Source: CAVVGB01 sp963747715
Lineage (GTDB): Bacteria; Actinomycetota; Thermoleophilia; Gaiellales; Gaiellaceae
Length of the DNA stretch: 64,000 nt
NCBI GenBank assembly: GCA_963747715.1
Contig: CAVVGB010000008.1
Coordinates: forward strand, 1 to 64,000
Direction of reading: 5' to 3'
The notes beneath the pieces were generated by a model. It did not search any database. It was given only the letters and a program-made list of their open reading frames with translations, and was not told the origin of the DNA. The position numbers and the translations under genes were made by a program. Every line of letters starts with the position of its first letter. Position 1 is the stretch's first letter. Positions 61,770-64,000 of this stretch are shown here, in pieces.

Positions 61770-63245
61770 ATGGCGCAGGTCGAGGACAGAGCGAAGGTCG
61801 AAACGCGGACGATCCGGAACTACATCGGCGGCTCCTGGGTGGATCCGGTCACCGACGAGCGGCTGGACGTGACGAACCCGGCGAGCGGCGAGGTGATCGC
61901 CCAGGTGGCGATGTCGGCCGCGAGCGACGTCGACCGCGCCGTCCAAGCGGCCCGCGAGGCCTTTCCCGGCTGGCGCGCGACGCCGCCGGTCGAGCGCGCC
62001 CGCGCCTGCTTCGAGCTCAAGCACCTCCTCGAGGAGAACAAGGACGAGCTCGCCCGCCTCGTCACGCGTGACAACGGCAAGGCCTTCAAGGATGCAAGCG
62101 GCGAGATCCGCCGCGGCATCGAGTGCGTCGAGGTCGCCTGCGGCATCCCGTCGCTCATGCAGGGAGCCAACCTCGAGGACGTCTCCCGGGGCATCGACTC
62201 CGACATGATCCGCCAGCCGATCGGCGTCTTCGCCGCAATCACGCCGTTCAACTTCCCGTTCATGGTGCCGCAGTGGTTCCTTCCGTTCGCGATCGCCTGC
62301 GGCAACACGTTCATCTGCAAGCCGTCCGAGCAGGATCCGCTTGCCGTCGAGCTCACGTTCGAGCTGCTCGACCGCGTCGGCCTGCCGCCGGGCGTCGTCA
62401 ACCTCGTCAACGGCGGCAAGGACTCCGTCAACGCGCTCCTCGAGCATCCAGAGGTCGACGGCATCTCGTTCGTCGGCTCGACTCCCGTCGCGCACTACAT
62501 CTACGAGACCGCCGCGAAGCACGGCAAGCGCGTGCAGGCACTCGGCGGTGCGAAGAACCACGTCATCGTCATGCCCGACGCCGAGCTCGACTCGGCCGTC
62601 GACGGCGTGCTCTCATCGGCGTTCCACGCCGCCGGCCAGCGCTGCCTCGCCAACTCCGTGTGCGTCGCGGTCGGCGACGTGTACGACCCGCTCAAGAGCG
62701 CGCTCGCGCAGAAGGGCGGCGACATGGTCGTCGGCGACGGCTCCGAGCCGGAGACCGAGGTCGGCCCGGTCATCTCGGGCGCCTCGCGCGAACGCATCCT
62801 CGACTGGATCGAGAAGGGCGTCGCCGACGGAGGCGAGCTCGTCCTCGACGGCCGCGGCAAGGGCTCCGCGGACGGGAACTTCATCGGCCCGACGATCATC
62901 GAGGCCGATCCCGAGTCGGAGATCGCACGCGAAGAGATCTTCGGGCCTGTGCTCACGCTCATCCGCGCGCGCGACCTCGACCACGCCCTCGAGATCCTCA
63001 ACTCGTCCACGAAGGGGAACGCCGCCTCGATCTTCACGACGAGCGGCGGGGCGATGCGCAGGTTCCGCTACGAGGCCGAGGCCGGCATGCTCGGCGTCAA
63101 CATCGGCGTCGCGGCGCCGATGGCCTACTTCCCGTTCACGGGTTGGAAGGACTCCTTCTTCGGCGACCTGCACGCCCACGGGCGCGACTCGATCGAGTTC
63201 TTCACCGAGAAGAAAGTCGTCATCACCCGCTGGCCCAAGGCTTGA
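61770..63245 (+). CDS. mmsA: Methylmalonate-semialdehyde dehydrogenase (CoA-acylating)
   Basis: A 491-residue aldehyde dehydrogenase. Signature of MmsA: FNFPFMVPQWFLPFAIACGN, EQDPLAVELTFELLDRVGLP, QALGGAKNHVIVMPDAELD, AGQRCLANSVCVAVGDVYDP (catalytic Cys) and FFGDLHAHGRDSIEFFTEKK. It oxidises methylmalonate semialdehyde (valine) or malonate semialdehyde to propionyl- or acetyl-CoA with NAD+. A GAGGAGG ribosome-binding site precedes the ATG. In operon with the OsmC-type gene; the first gene of the cluster makes acyl-CoA. Confidence 0.95.
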   Translation: MAQVEDRAKVETRTIRNYIGGSWVDPVTDERLDVTNPASGEVIAQVAMSAASDVDRAVQAAREAFPGWRATPPVERARACFELKHLLEENKDELARLVTRDNGKAFKDASGEIRRGIECVEVACGIPSLMQGANLEDVSRGIDSDMIRQPIGVFAAITPFNFPFMVPQWFLPFAIACGNTFICKPSEQDPLAVELTFELLDRVGLPPGVVNLVNGGKDSVNALLEHPEVDGISFVGSTPVAHYIYETAAKHGKRVQALGGAKNHVIVMPDAELDSAVDGVLSSAFHAAGQRCLANSVCVAVGDVYDPLKSALAQKGGDMVVGDGSEPETEVGPVISGASRERILDWIEKGVADGGELVLDGRGKGSADGNFIGPTIIEADPESEIAREEIFGPVLTLIRARDLDHALEILNSSTKGNAASIFTTSGGAMRRFRYEAEAGMLGVNIGVAAPMAYFPFTGWKDSFFGDLHAHGRDSIEFFTEKKVVITRWPKA

Positions 63246-63628
63246 AGCGCTTCGAGTATTCGGCGAGCGCCGCACACGAACAGCCGCTCGATCCGAAGGC
63301 CGACTGGTCGCCCGAGGCGCTCGTGCTCGCCGGCCTCGTCAAGTGCTCGCTGGCAAGCCTCGAGTTCTTCGGAGCTCGGCAGAAGATCGCGATCAGCGGC
63401 AGCGGTGCGGCGGACGGCGTCGTAGCGAAGCGCGACGCCGACGGGCGGTACGGGTTCGTCGAGATCCTGTGCGGCCTGGACGTCACGCTCGAGCCGAAGC
63501 CCGAAGGAGAAAAGCTCGACGCACTCCTTGCTTCGGCCGAGTGGGGCTGCTTCATCGGCGCCTCGCTCACGGTGAAGCCGCGCTACGAATGGCGCGTGAA
63601 CGGCGAGGTGGTCGAACGAAGCTCCTAG
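63242..63628 (+). CDS. OsmC-like protein
   Basis: A 128-residue protein of the OsmC/Ohr fold: FEYSASAAHEQPLDPKADW, SPEALVLAGLVKCSLASLEF with the first Cys, then AEWGCFIGASLTVKPRYEW with the second Cys. Such proteins are thiol-dependent peroxidases, although not all members are active. The TTG start overlaps the stop of mmsA (TTGA). Confidence 0.82.
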   Translation: MKRFEYSASAAHEQPLDPKADWSPEALVLAGLVKCSLASLEFFGARQKIAISGSGAADGVVAKRDADGRYGFVEILCGLDVTLEPKPEGEKLDALLASAEWGCFIGASLTVKPRYEWRVNGEVVERSS

Positions 63629-64000
63629 TCCTCGGCGGCACGCTCTTCGTCGGACGTCACGTGGTCGAGGCGGCACTCGTTCGCGGCCACGAGGTGACGC
63701 TCTTCAACCGTGGGCAGACCCGCACCGGGCTCTTCTCCGACGTCGAGGAGCTGCGCGGCGACCGTGACGGCGACCTCGCCGCGTTGCGCGGTCGTCAGTG
63801 GGACGCGGTCGTCGATCCCTCCGCGCGAATCCCGCGCTGGGTGCGAACAGCCGGCGAGATCCTCGCGGACGCCGTCGAGCACTACACCCTCATCTCGAGC
63901 GGGTCCGTGTATTCCCCTGCACAGCCGACCGGGTATGACGAGAGCGCGCCGGTTCGCACACTTCGCGACGAGACGGTCGAGGAGATCACCGACCCCGAGA
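63589..64000 (+). CDS. NAD-dependent epimerase/SDR family protein, cut by window end
   Basis: The first part of an extended short-chain dehydrogenase: KLLVLGGTLFVGRHVVEAAL (Rossmann Gly motif GGTxFVG), RGHEVTLFNRGQTRTGLFSD, WDAVVDPSARIPRWVRTAGE and YTLISSGSVYSPAQPTGYDE. The motif GGTLFVGR is typical of the atypical extended SDR group often found in plants and actinobacteria. An ATG at 63589 overlaps OsmC by 40 bases; the gene runs past the window. Confidence 0.82.
   Translation, partial: MARERRGGRTKLLVLGGTLFVGRHVVEAALVRGHEVTLFNRGQTRTGLFSDVEELRGDRDGDLAALRGRQWDAVVDPSARIPRWVRTAGEILADAVEHYTLISSGSVYSPAQPTGYDESAPVRTLRDETVEEITDPE

Overview
The window looks like high-GC chromosomal DNA from an actinomycete relative, most plausibly class Thermoleophilia (Gaiellales/Solirubrobacterales-like). 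This is an inference from GC-rich coding, frequent GTG/TTG starts, leaderless-looking promoters, a Flp/Tad pilus locus with a VWA-TadB protein, PASTA and PepSY proteins, and short actinobacterial-type proteins. No phage structural genes, insertion sequence or CRISPR array was seen. Many genes in 5-37 kb and at 40.9, 57.6 and 58.3 kb are interrupted by small indels after which the conserved protein continues in another frame. They are annotated here as single genes with the frameshift noted; residual assembly error is likelier than mass decay, but this cannot be decided from the sequence.

Layout. 0-7 kb is sparse and accessory-like: two ABM-type proteins, a decayed HNH-type protein, CorA, YjbR, and an interleaved array of two tiny paralogous families (three copies of an ISDP-type protein, two of a VVWGVVSS-type protein). 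7-12 kb has a lipoprotein, four tRNAs (Lys, Glu, Val, Asp), a methyltransferase, an AlkB-like oxygenase, a phospholipase D-type protein and a CPBP protease. 12.5-20 kb has two two-component systems (NarL-type; OmpR-type with PepSY), an HTH_42 protein, an EamA transporter, a conserved lipoprotein and a PASTA protein. 20-24 kb has DUF4396, a zinc ribbon, topoisomerase IB, a NUDIX protein and a long coiled-coil protein. 24.3-32.3 kb is a complete minus-strand tad operon running flp, tadE, tadG, cpaB, cpaE, tadA, VWA-tadB, tadC. 32.6-37.9 kb has an M15-like protein, DUF192, a diacylglycerol kinase-like protein, a VOC protein, a microprotein, an M20 amidohydrolase and an MBL-like protein.

38-40 kb is a metal-handling operon (Tat-exported small multicopper oxidase plus ZIP transporter) with a perfect 14-bp palindrome across the first start codon. 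40-54.7 kb has an MshEN protein, an SF2 helicase, DipZ, PAC2, CtaA, SelD, an amidinotransferase-fold enzyme, a rhodanese, a CBS protein and two XRE-TPR regulators. 54.7-64 kb has a candidate structured RNA, a MFS-TetR pair, an AAA ATPase, an acyl-CoA synthetase, NadE, MmsA, OsmC and the start of an SDR gene.

The most interesting signal is that each of the two XRE-TPR regulators has a tiny gene beside it encoding a 25-27 residue peptide with a signal-peptide-like hydrophobic core and a short Gly-rich tail, each with a strong ribosome-binding site. This is the layout of peptide quorum-sensing receptor/pheromone pairs of the RRNPP type, which are best known from Firmicutes.
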